Part shown: piece by piece, positions 18,234 to 27,095 of the stretch
Position numbering within the stretch: position 1 is the stretch's first letter
How the letters are laid out: each line of letters starts with the position of its first letter
Source of the DNA: Leisingera sp. JC1
GTDB lineage: Bacteria > Pseudomonadota > Alphaproteobacteria > Rhodobacterales > Rhodobacteraceae
Direction of reading: 5' to 3'
DNA length: 64,000 nt
NCBI RefSeq assembly: GCF_001679925.1
Contig: NZ_LYUZ01000092.1
Location: 47,354 to 111,353 of the forward strand
The notes under the pieces: generated by a model
Told to the model about the DNA's origin: nothing
Seen by the model: the letters and a program-made list of their open reading frames with translations, nothing else
Databases searched by the model: none
Position numbers and translations under genes: made by a program

Positions 18234-18905
18234 TCAGCTTTCCAGTTCGGCATCCAGCAGTTTCTTGAACTCGTCGTAGGACTGGTTCGAAACCTTCTCG
18301 CCGTTCAGGATGAAGGACGGGGTGGATTCGATCCCATGCTCGGTTGCATTCTCCTGATACCAAGTCACCAGGGTTTGCGCCTTCTCGCCATCCTGCAGGC
18401 ACGCCTCCAGCTGGTCGTTTTCGATGCCAGCCAGGCGGCCGATCTTGCGCAATTCGTCAATGATCTCAGGCGCACCGCCGGCCCGCGCCCATTCCGACTG
18501 CCCCTTGTAGATCAGGTCGGAAATGCCAAAGAATTTCTCCGGCCCGCTGCAGCGCGCAATCATCGAGGCCCACAACCCGTAACGATCGAAATAGACCTCG
18601 CGGTAGATGAACTTCACCTTACCGGTATCGATGTAATCCGCTTTCAGCTGCTTGAAGGTGTTGTTGTGAAAATTCGCACAATGCGGGCAAGTGTAGGAAG
18701 CATATTCGATCAGCGTGACCGGCGCGTCCTCGGCACCCAAAGTCATCTCGGTGATGGTCGAGGTGTCCACTTCGGCTTCTTGCGCGATTGCCGCGCCGAC
18801 CAGCGGATTTGACGGCAGATTGCTCTGGCTGCCCAAACCCGACAGGGCATAACCGCCCGCAACCACCGCAACCGCAGCCACGACACCAGACATCAAACGG
18901 GTCAT
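18234..18905 (-). CDS. DsbA-family thioredoxin-fold protein
   Basis: The 223-residue protein has an N-terminal hydrophobic signal or anchor (residues about 5-25) and a DsbA-like domain with the redox pair CPHC at 73-76 (YASYTCPHCANFH). The cis-Pro loop is ESTPSFILNG near residue 195. It should act in the periplasm as a thiol oxidase or isomerase. Its start overlaps the dciA stop by four bases, an arrangement I associate with Rhodobacterales. The partner DsbB is not here. Confidence 0.9.
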   Translation of the reverse strand: MTRLMSGVVAAVAVVAGGYALSGLGSQSNLPSNPLVGAAIAQEAEVDTSTITEMTLGAEDAPVTLIEYASYTCPHCANFHNNTFKQLKADYIDTGKVKFIYREVYFDRYGLWASMIARCSGPEKFFGISDLIYKGQSEWARAGGAPEIIDELRKIGRLAGIENDQLEACLQDGEKAQTLVTWYQENATEHGIESTPSFILNGEKVSNQSYDEFKKLLDAELES

Positions 18906-19429
18906 TTGAACCCCTTTCCTTGCGTTTTCTGTTTTGTCAGCACATTGCGCCCCAGACGCTCCAGGGCGGCGCGCAAATCGTCATTTTCCACCCCTTCGGC
19001 GGCCTTGCTGGCCTCTGCCGCATCCTGCGGATCCGGCTGCAGCGGCGCTTGCACTTTGGGGGCATACTTGAATTCCACGCGGCCGTCAGAAAATCCCGTC
19101 GGTGCCGTTTGCGTGATCCGCACCTTGGAAATGGCGTTGAAGCCATAGACCGCATTCACCCGCTCGCGCAGGCGTTCCTTTTGCATTTCCAGCATCGGCG
19201 CATTGGCCCCGGTGGTCAGAACCGTCAGCGTCGCGCCAAAGGAGCCCCGCCCGTAGCCGATGTTCACCGGCCGCGCCATCGCAGCAATATCCGGCCCGGC
19301 GATCTCCTCCCAATGGGTGAGCAGGCGTGAGACCGCGAAGCCGCGGCTTTCACCCGCCTTGCGGATCTGCTCGCTGAGGAGCTTGGAGGTCCGGGAGAAC
19401 CCGCGTGTGGTGCTGCGCCTGAATGCCAT
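18902..19429 (-). CDS. DUF721 / DciA-like protein
   Basis: The 175-residue protein has the DUF721 N-terminal domain with LLTHWEEIAGPDIAAMARPVNIGYGRG and ATLTVLTTGANAPMLEMQK, followed by a linker and a C-terminal helix. DciA is the ancestral bacterial loader or operator of the replicative helicase DnaB in species lacking DnaC. The family link is clear; function in this organism is inferred. It is divergent from mutY with an 84-bp gap. Confidence 0.85.
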   Translation of the reverse strand: MAFRRSTTRGFSRTSKLLSEQIRKAGESRGFAVSRLLTHWEEIAGPDIAAMARPVNIGYGRGSFGATLTVLTTGANAPMLEMQKERLRERVNAVYGFNAISKVRITQTAPTGFSDGRVEFKYAPKVQAPLQPDPQDAAEASKAAEGVENDDLRAALERLGRNVLTKQKTQGKGFK

Positions 19430-19513
19430 GATCTAGGTTTTGCTCGACTGCCCGCCCTATTGTAAAGAGCGGTTATGCAGGCGCCAGCCAAACCGCCGCC
19501 CAAGGAATAACGA

Positions 19514-20578
19514 ATGCGTGACTTAGAGAGCGATTCCGCTGCGATGAGCGAAGAGCTGCTTGCATGGTATGACGTTCATGCCCGCGAGATGCCCTGGCGT
19601 GTCAGCCCGGCGGACCGCGCCGCAGGTGCCGGCCCGGATCCCTACAGGGTCTGGCTCAGCGAGGTGATGCTGCAGCAGACAACTGTGGCCGCCGTCCGGG
19701 ATTATTTCCTGCGCTTCATCAGCCGCTGGCCAACGGTTCTGGATCTGGCCGCCGCGGAAGACGCTGACGTGATGAGCGAATGGGCCGGCCTCGGTTACTA
19801 TGCCCGTGCCCGCAACCTGCTGAAATGTGCCCGCGCGGTGGCACAGGATCACGGCGGCATCTTCCCGGACAGCTACGAGGGCCTGCTCAAACTGCCCGGC
19901 ATCGGCCCCTACACCGCTGCGGCCATCGCCTCCATCGCCTTTGACCGGGCTGAGACTGTGCTGGATGGCAATGTTGAGCGGGTGATGGCCCGTGTCCACG
20001 ACATCCACGACCCGCTCCCAGGCGTCAAACCGGTGCTAAAAGACCGCGCAGCAGAGCTCACTCCGGTGCAGCGGCCCGGCGATTACGCGCAGGCGGTGAT
20101 GGACTTGGGCGCCACCATCTGCACCCCCCGCAATCCGGCCTGTGGCATCTGCCCCTGGCGCGCCCCCTGCGCGGCCCGCATTGCCGGAACAGCGGCTGAA
20201 CTGCCCAAAAAGACGCCAAAGAAACCGAAACCCACCCGGCACGGCATTGTGTATTTGGCAGAAACCGCCGATGGAACCTGGCTGCTGGAAAGGCGCCCGA
20301 ACAGGGGGCTGCTGGGGGGTATGCTGGGCTGGCCTGGCTCTGACTGGAGCGATACCCCCACCCCGAATCCGCCTTTTGAAGCGGATTGGCAGGAACTGGC
20401 TGGCGAGGTCCGGCACACCTTCACCCATTTTCACCTGATCCTCCGTATCATGACCGCAGAACTGCCTGGCGGGTTCAATCAAGGTGCAGAGCAGGAATTG
20501 ATTGCACGCCACCATTTCCGCCCCTCCGGCCTGCCAACGGTGATGCGCAAAGCCTTCGATCTCTATAAAGGCCGCTAG
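19514..20578 (+). CDS. mutY: A/G-specific adenine glycosylase
   Basis: MutY removes adenine mispaired with 8-oxoguanine. The 354-residue protein has the catalytic Glu50 in WLSEVMLQQT, the helix-hairpin-helix LPGIGPYTAAA (127-137), catalytic Asp151 in VLDGNVERV and four 4Fe-4S cysteines, Cys203, 210, 213 and 219 (C-x6-C-x2-C-x5-C). The C-terminal half (about 240-350) is the NUDIX-like 8-oxoG recognition domain. ATG 19514 has AAGGA upstream. Confidence 0.96.
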   Translation: MRDLESDSAAMSEELLAWYDVHAREMPWRVSPADRAAGAGPDPYRVWLSEVMLQQTTVAAVRDYFLRFISRWPTVLDLAAAEDADVMSEWAGLGYYARARNLLKCARAVAQDHGGIFPDSYEGLLKLPGIGPYTAAAIASIAFDRAETVLDGNVERVMARVHDIHDPLPGVKPVLKDRAAELTPVQRPGDYAQAVMDLGATICTPRNPACGICPWRAPCAARIAGTAAELPKKTPKKPKPTRHGIVYLAETADGTWLLERRPNRGLLGGMLGWPGSDWSDTPTPNPPFEADWQELAGEVRHTFTHFHLILRIMTAELPGGFNQGAEQELIARHHFRPSGLPTVMRKAFDLYKGR

Positions 20579-20661
20579 GTTACCCTGCGCTCCTCTTGGG
20601 TTTTCAAATGTCTGGGCATAGGGTTTCCCAAACGCGCGCTGACTGATTTGGGAGATCCGGC

Positions 20662-21795
20662 ATGATTGCCCCCGAAACCCTTGCCCGCTGGCAAAGCGCC
20701 CTGCCGTTCTGGATGTCTTTCCTGCTGCTGCCGCTGATCTGGATTGCGGCGCTGCAGGGCGGCTGGGCGCTGCTGCTGCCGCCGCTGGTAACCTGGCACC
20801 TGTTTGCAGTGCTGGATGGGATGTTCGGGCTCAACCTGGAAAACGCTGACCCGGAAACACCGGACAACGACCTCAAGTGGTACAAGGCACTGACAGCCGC
20901 TTGGGTGCCGCTTCAGTTCATTACGCTGTTCGGCCTGATCTGGTACGTCAGCGGTGCAGAGCACCTGAATGGCTTCGAGAAATTTGCAGCCTTCTTCGGT
21001 GTTGGCGTTGTGACCGGCGCCGTTGGCATCAACTACAGCCACGAGCTTATGCACCAGTCCAGCCGGGTGGAGCGCTGGCTGGGGGATATCCTGCTGGCGA
21101 TGGTTCTGTACTCACACTTCCGCTCCGAACATCTGCTGGTGCACCACCGCTACGTCGGCACACCGCGGGATCCGGTCACGGCACGCTACAACGAGGGTTT
21201 CCATCGCTTCTATCCTCGTGTTCTGCGGCAATGCTGGCACTCCGCCTTTCGTGTCGAAAAAGAGAAGCTTGCCAGGAAGAACCGTCCGTGGACCGACCGC
21301 TCCAACCCGTTCTTCCGCTACTGGACCTTGCAGGCGGCCATGCTGCTGCTGGCCCTGATGCTCGGCGGGCTGACCGGTATCCTCCTCTTCCTGGTTCAGG
21401 CAGGCACCGCGATCTGGCAGCTGGAAGTGGTCAACTATGTTGAACACTACGGGCTGACCCGCAAACATCTGGGCGAGGGCAAATACGAGCCGGTCCAGCC
21501 GCGCCATTCCTGGAACGCGGCGCACAAGGCATCGAACTGGCTGCTGATCAACCTTCAGCGCCACTCGGACCACCACTACAAGCCGAACCGCCGCTTTCCG
21601 CTGCTGCAGAACTACACCGAGGCCGACGCCCCGCAGTTGCCATACGGCTATCCGGTAATGACCATTGCCGCGATGATCCCGCCCCTGTGGCGGCGGGTGA
21701 TGAACCCGCGGGTGCGCCGCTGGCGGCAGACTTACTATCCCGAAATCACCGACTGGCACGCCTATAACAAGGCCCAGAACCCGATGCCGCGTTAG
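20662..21795 (+). CDS. alkB: Integral-membrane alkane 1-monooxygenase (AlkB type)
   Basis: The enzyme hydroxylates medium-chain n-alkanes at the terminal carbon using a di-iron site in the inner membrane. The 377-residue protein has several hydrophobic helices and the eight-histidine pattern: HELMH (127-131), EHLLVHH (156-162), NYVEHYGL with His262, and LQRHSDHH (298-305). EHYGL and LQRHSDHHYKPNRRF are close to the AlkB consensus. Its electron partners rubredoxin and rubredoxin reductase are not nearby, so they must be supplied from elsewhere. It stands alone after mutY. Confidence 0.9.
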   Translation: MIAPETLARWQSALPFWMSFLLLPLIWIAALQGGWALLLPPLVTWHLFAVLDGMFGLNLENADPETPDNDLKWYKALTAAWVPLQFITLFGLIWYVSGAEHLNGFEKFAAFFGVGVVTGAVGINYSHELMHQSSRVERWLGDILLAMVLYSHFRSEHLLVHHRYVGTPRDPVTARYNEGFHRFYPRVLRQCWHSAFRVEKEKLARKNRPWTDRSNPFFRYWTLQAAMLLLALMLGGLTGILLFLVQAGTAIWQLEVVNYVEHYGLTRKHLGEGKYEPVQPRHSWNAAHKASNWLLINLQRHSDHHYKPNRRFPLLQNYTEADAPQLPYGYPVMTIAAMIPPLWRRVMNPRVRRWRQTYYPEITDWHAYNKAQNPMPR

Positions 21796-21798
21796 GAT

Positions 21799-23190
21799 CT
21801 ACGCCCAGGCCAGAACTGTCATCGGCCGATCCAGCCCGCGCACTTCCTGATCCGGATGACGAGCTGCACCGTCCAGCAGATCCAGCCCGGCCAGTTCAAT
21901 CTTGACCTGCGCGGCCATCGTTTCGCTGACAACAATACTGGCCTGCAGCCTGCGCGTCAGGTTCTCCAGCCGCGCGGCGATGTTCACCGTCATGCCCAGG
22001 ACCGCATATTCCAGCCGGTTGGCACCGATATCGCCCAGCAAAGCCTCGCCATAATGAATACCGATCCCGGCCCGGATTTCGGGCTTCCCCTGTTTGGCGC
22101 GATCCCGGTTCCATCTTGCAAGCGAAGCCCGCATCGCGTGGGCGCAGGCCAGCGCATTCGTGGCGTCCTGCTTGCCAGCCACCGGCGTGCCAAAGGTCGC
22201 CATCAGCCCGTCTCCCAGATACTTGTCCAGCGTGCCGTGATGGCGGAAAACCTCCCGCTCCATCCGGCCATGGAATTCCCGCAGGAGATCAATCACCGCA
22301 TGCGGATCCATGCCTGCTGACAGCCGGGTAAAGCCGATGATGTCGATGAACAGAACCGCGACGTTCTCGCTGCGCACCTGCTTCAGCGGCTCATCGTTCT
22401 GGGACAGCTGTTCGACAACGTTGGGCGAGAAGTAGCGCGATAGATTCGCCCGCTCCCTTTCCAGGCTGGCATTGCTGCGCAAGAGCCCGTTGAACCGGCG
22501 CACCGAGAATCCCAGCGTCACTGCCACCAGGATAAAGACAAGCGCTTCCTGCACCCGCAACTTTACCACAAAACTGTTCGGGTCAAAGAACTGCGCCAGT
22601 TCCGGCTCAAACCCAAGGGCGGCGCCAACAGCCTCCGTCAGGCCAGGAACCGGGCTGGAGAACCACCAGACCAGCCCCAGCGCACTCAGCCACATCATCG
22701 CGGTCCAGGTGCCGATCGCAATCACCGTGCGCCAGGAATAGGCCATGGTGCCCGCGGCAAGTATGATGAAGAAATACTGGAAGTTGTCGAACCTGTAATG
22801 CATCGCCGCAGGAATTTCACGGGCATCAAATGGGTTGGGCACAACCAGCGCAAAGGTCATGACCGCAAGGTCAAGGAAGATCAGGAACAGTTCCAGCCGC
22901 GATTTGCCAACCTTTCCGGCCCGGCTGATGAACCAGCCGTTCAGGCACAGAAGCGCAAGGAGCCCGTGGTAGTACAGCACGCTCCAGACAGGGTTCAGAA
23001 AGACGATGAATACCGCAACAATCGGCAGCGCAATCCACCGCGCGCGAACAGCCAGCTGCAGCCCGCGCCGCTTGTGCGCGTCCAACGCAGCTTCAGCAAA
23101 CCTGCCTTCTGCAGCAGAGAGCTCCCGGCTGCTTGCTTCTTCTGCTGCTCTGGCAGTTCCGGTTCCGGTTGCAAACGCCGTATCGGTCAT
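21799..23190 (-). CDS. Membrane class III adenylate/guanylate cyclase
   Basis: The 463-residue protein has about six transmembrane helices (residues about 50-260), then a short coiled linker (LRSNASLERERANLSRYF) and a class III cyclase domain from about residue 275. The metal-binding Asp lies in AVLFIDIIGFTRL, a second in LDKYLGDGLMATFG, and the transition-state region in VLGMTVNIAARLENL. It likely makes cAMP at the inner membrane in response to an unknown cue. ATG 23190 has GGGAGAG upstream; the frame extends 21 codons further without support. It is convergent with alkB. Confidence 0.9.
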   Translation of the reverse strand: MTDTAFATGTGTARAAEEASSRELSAAEGRFAEAALDAHKRRGLQLAVRARWIALPIVAVFIVFLNPVWSVLYYHGLLALLCLNGWFISRAGKVGKSRLELFLIFLDLAVMTFALVVPNPFDAREIPAAMHYRFDNFQYFFIILAAGTMAYSWRTVIAIGTWTAMMWLSALGLVWWFSSPVPGLTEAVGAALGFEPELAQFFDPNSFVVKLRVQEALVFILVAVTLGFSVRRFNGLLRSNASLERERANLSRYFSPNVVEQLSQNDEPLKQVRSENVAVLFIDIIGFTRLSAGMDPHAVIDLLREFHGRMEREVFRHHGTLDKYLGDGLMATFGTPVAGKQDATNALACAHAMRASLARWNRDRAKQGKPEIRAGIGIHYGEALLGDIGANRLEYAVLGMTVNIAARLENLTRRLQASIVVSETMAAQVKIELAGLDLLDGAARHPDQEVRGLDRPMTVLAWA

Positions 23191-23284
23191 TGGCTCTCCC
23201 TCTTCCCGCTGGCTGCGGCAGGCATCGCACTTCAAATAGTGATCCTGCGTCAATCAGGGAATAGCCCATCAAACCGCATACATG

Positions 23285-23312
23285 CAAAAAACCCCGCCTT
23301 TTCCAGGCGGGG
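23285..23312 (-). terminator. Rho-independent terminator of ccrM
   Basis: CCCCGCCT (23292-23299) pairs with AGGCGGGG (23305-23312). On the minus strand a T-run follows. It lies between the ccrM stop and the cyclase start. Confidence 0.86.
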
Positions 23313-23384
23313 CAAGGTGTGCGCCTGCGTAAATCGCGCAGGCGCCTGCAATAGACTGTTGTGTTCTGAATAGCTCCGGGGGCG

Positions 23385-24595
<1,211 letters not shown>

Positions 24596-25213
24596 TCACT
24601 CTTGATACAAGATATTGTGTACTGGCTTGAATGAGCGCCGATGATGTGGGGTTACGCCCAGCTGAACTAGCGCATCCCGATGCTGTTTCGAGGGATAGCC
24701 TGCATTTTTCTCCCAGCCATAACCGGGGAACTGTTGCGCCAAATCCACCATGATCCTGTCTCGCGCCAGCTTTGCCAAAATCGAAGCTGCCGCGATCGAC
24801 ACCGATTTGGCATCCCCCTTGACTACGGCCTCTGCCGGTAAGGCCAGCCCCTTGGGGAGCAGGTTGCCATCAATCAGCAGGTAATCCGGCTGCGGATCCA
24901 GCGCCTCCACCGCCCGCTCCATTGCCAGATGCGACGCACGCAAAATGTTCAGGGAATCAATCTCTTCAACCGTCGCATGGGCAATGGCCGTTTGGGCCGA
25001 AGACAGGATATGCCCCTCCAGTGCCTCCCGCTTTTTCAGGCTGAGCTTTTTGGAGTCGTTTAGCCCTTCGGGGATTGCGCCAAAATCCAGCACCACCGCT
25101 GCAGCCGTGACCGGACCGGCCAGCGGGCCGCGGCCAACCTCATCAACCCCAGCAATTCTGAGAAACCCTTTTTCGCGGGCCTCGGCTTCAAGACTGTAAT
25201 CCGGCTGTGTCAT
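24596..25213 (-). CDS. rnhB: Ribonuclease HII
   Basis: RNase HII cuts RNA in RNA-DNA hybrids and removes misincorporated ribonucleotides. The 205-residue protein has the catalytic DE pair Asp24-Glu25 in GVDEVGRGPLAGP, then DSKKLSLKKRE, LIDGN and GDAKSVSIAAASILAKLARD. Length is normal. It lies directly upstream of ccrM, an order also seen in other Alphaproteobacteria. Confidence 0.95.
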   Translation of the reverse strand: MTQPDYSLEAEAREKGFLRIAGVDEVGRGPLAGPVTAAAVVLDFGAIPEGLNDSKKLSLKKREALEGHILSSAQTAIAHATVEEIDSLNILRASHLAMERAVEALDPQPDYLLIDGNLLPKGLALPAEAVVKGDAKSVSIAAASILAKLARDRIMVDLAQQFPGYGWEKNAGYPSKQHRDALVQLGVTPHHRRSFKPVHNILYQE

Positions 25214-25254
25214 GCCCCTGACAATGCTAATTCCGGCATATGATGCAAGCAGAC

Positions 25255-25278
25255 AAAAAAGGGGGGCCGGAGCCCCCC
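25255..25278 (-). terminator. Terminator of the Asn/His-rich exported protein gene
   Basis: GGGGGGC (25261-25267) pairs with GCCCCCC (25272-25278). On the minus strand six Ts follow. Confidence 0.8.
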
Positions 25279-25309
25279 AGTTTGCTGCTGCCCGAACCCG
25301 TTATCCGGC

Positions 25310-25825
25310 TTACCGGTTCACCATCCGGTATCCATGTTTCTTCAGGCACCCAGGCTTGTACCCGGTACGGTTGCGCTGACCGTTCCAGAACGTCACCTTG
25401 CAGACCTGCGGCAGATTGTGCGTGTAGCCATAATTGCGGTCCAGGCAGCGCTTCGCTGCCAGCGGACGGTTTTGGCTGTAGCGCGGGAAATAGCGGACGC
25501 AATTCGCCGGCAGATCATATCGGCGCACGGACCGCGGCAGCGGCTTGATGTGGCCGTCGTGACGGTTGCGGCCCTGGTGCCTGTGGTTGTTATGGCTGTG
25601 GTTCTGCGGCGGGTTATAAGTGCGGGTCACCGCGTGATCATCTTTATTCCTGGAATGTTTGATGGCCGCACCAAGAATGCCAAGCAGCGCCAAGCCGCCC
25701 AGAATTTTTGCAACATCATTGTCAGCGCGGGCAGGGGCTGCCGAGAAGCCGGTAATCGCAATGGCGGCTGCAACGATCAGGGCTATGAATTTGCGGTGCG
25801 GCTGGGGGCGGCATGTCTGGGCCAT
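25310..25825 (-). CDS. Exported Asn/His/Arg-rich protein of unknown function
   Basis: A 171-residue protein with a signal peptide (hydrophobic about 12-30, cleavage near APARA). A hydrophobic stretch AKILGGLALLGILGAAI follows at about 39-55, then a segment rich in Asn, His, Arg and Gly (NHSHNNHRHQGRNRHDGH). The C-terminal part has four cysteines spaced over about 60 residues and aromatic residues (CVRYFPRYSQ, CLDRNYGY, CKVTFWNGQ, CLKKHGY). I recall similar hypothetical proteins in roseobacters but no function. The His-rich part could bind metal. AAAGG precedes ATG 25825. Confidence 0.72.
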   Translation of the reverse strand: MAQTCRPQPHRKFIALIVAAAIAITGFSAAPARADNDVAKILGGLALLGILGAAIKHSRNKDDHAVTRTYNPPQNHSHNNHRHQGRNRHDGHIKPLPRSVRRYDLPANCVRYFPRYSQNRPLAAKRCLDRNYGYTHNLPQVCKVTFWNGQRNRTGYKPGCLKKHGYRMVNR

Positions 25826-25991
25826 ATCTGAACCTTTCTAGGAAATGTGCGGAACGCAAAATGCGTTTGATGCGCTCAACCTGCTCCCGTCCCCTTCAGA
25901 CAGGCAATATCGGTGGTTTGTTATCGGATATCACTTATTCCAACCCCCTGCGGTTATTGAATTTCAAGCGGTCCGGACGCAGGATGCTCCC

Positions 25992-26285
25992 ATGAAACAA
26001 ACCCTTCTGATCCCCGCCCTTGCGGCTTTCCTTCTGGCGCTTTCCGCCCCGGCACAGGCCGCTGACTGCTATGCCGATTACAAGGCCAAGCAGGACAATC
26101 CGCTGCGCCTGCACTACGGTGTGATTCAGCTGTCCGGCGCCTGCCAGAAACAGGCCGCCCGCAGTGAAATCCAGGCCCGTATTGCCCCGGCCGGGTGGAC
26201 GCTGTTGAATGTCCTCTCCGTCTTCGGCCCCGAAGGCCTGCAGCAAAGGAAGGCTGATGCCGGACCCTACTATCTCAGTTTCTGA
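25992..26285 (+). CDS. Small exported protein of unknown function
   Basis: A 97-residue protein with a clear signal peptide ending APAQAA before DCYADYKAKQDNPLRLHYG. The mature part is about 75 residues with two cysteines (DCYADY and GACQKQ) that may form a disulfide. The 3' end overlaps the next gene by 29 bases, tying it to the membrane winged-helix protein and possibly the cyclase. I do not recognise a family. Confidence 0.68.
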   Translation: MKQTLLIPALAAFLLALSAPAQAADCYADYKAKQDNPLRLHYGVIQLSGACQKQAARSEIQARIAPAGWTLLNVLSVFGPEGLQQRKADAGPYYLSF

Positions 26286-26958
26286 AGCCCGTGCCGCCGG
26301 CAGCAGGGTCATTACTCTCGGTATCGCCGCCATCGTCGCCCTGCTGGTTATTGCCGGCACGGTTCTGCTGCTGACCTTGCCTGACGCCAATGCCTTCAAC
26401 GCCCGGGTCGAGCAGCTGTTCGTGGAAAACGACCTGACCACCCAGGCCGAAATCAAGCTGCTTGAAATCCTGGCCCAGTCCGGCACCGCCTTTGCCGACA
26501 CACTCACCAGCTACCGGATGGTGATCTTTGTGCTGCTGGTTTTTGCCACCGCAATGATGGTGGCTGCGCTGGCCGTGCTTGGCATGCTGGTGATGCTGAA
26601 CCGCCGCATGGCCCAGATCGAACGCTCCGGCATTCAAGTAAACGAGCTGCTGATCAGCCGCGATGAGAACACCGTCTACCTCAACAGCATGGGGTTCAAG
26701 CTTACGCCTGCTGCGATGGAAACTCTCTCGGTGCTGGCCGAGGCCCGGCTGGACGACGACGTGCTGTCCGGCGCCGAGATCGAGGCGGTGATTTCCGGTC
26801 GCACCTCCTCCGATTGCGAGGAGGCCGCAGGCGCCACCCGGATCAAACGACTGCGCGACACCTTGGGCAACCAGATGGTCAGCGAGCTTTTGGTCAAGAA
26901 CATTGCCAAACGCGGCTATGTTCTGGCGATCAGCAAAGATGTGATCCGCATGGTCTGA
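26257..26958 (+). CDS. Membrane protein with C-terminal winged-helix-like domain
   Basis: The 233-residue protein has two transmembrane helices (about 17-40 and 87-115) around a short loop, then a soluble C-terminal domain. Residues about 195-226 (RIKRLRDTLG ... VKNIAKRGYVLAI) resemble the recognition helix and wing of OmpR/ToxR-type DNA-binding domains, which end in a similar RGYGYxL motif. Topology would place this domain in the cytoplasm. It could be a membrane-bound one-component regulator, or a protein-binding fold. AAAGGAAGG lies before ATG 26257. It sits between a small exported protein and a cyclase. Confidence 0.65.
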   Translation: MPDPTISVSEARAAGSRVITLGIAAIVALLVIAGTVLLLTLPDANAFNARVEQLFVENDLTTQAEIKLLEILAQSGTAFADTLTSYRMVIFVLLVFATAMMVAALAVLGMLVMLNRRMAQIERSGIQVNELLISRDENTVYLNSMGFKLTPAAMETLSVLAEARLDDDVLSGAEIEAVISGRTSSDCEEAAGATRIKRLRDTLGNQMVSELLVKNIAKRGYVLAISKDVIRMV

Positions 26959-27095
26959 CCCCGCTCCGTTCCGCTCAATATCATGTGTCCGCCACTGGAA
27001 ATTCCGCCCGCAGTCACCAGATACATCAGCACCGGCCTGCACCGGCCGGTCCTGTTTTTGCCGTTTCACCGGCTCAAGGGACAAGGAATCTAGGG

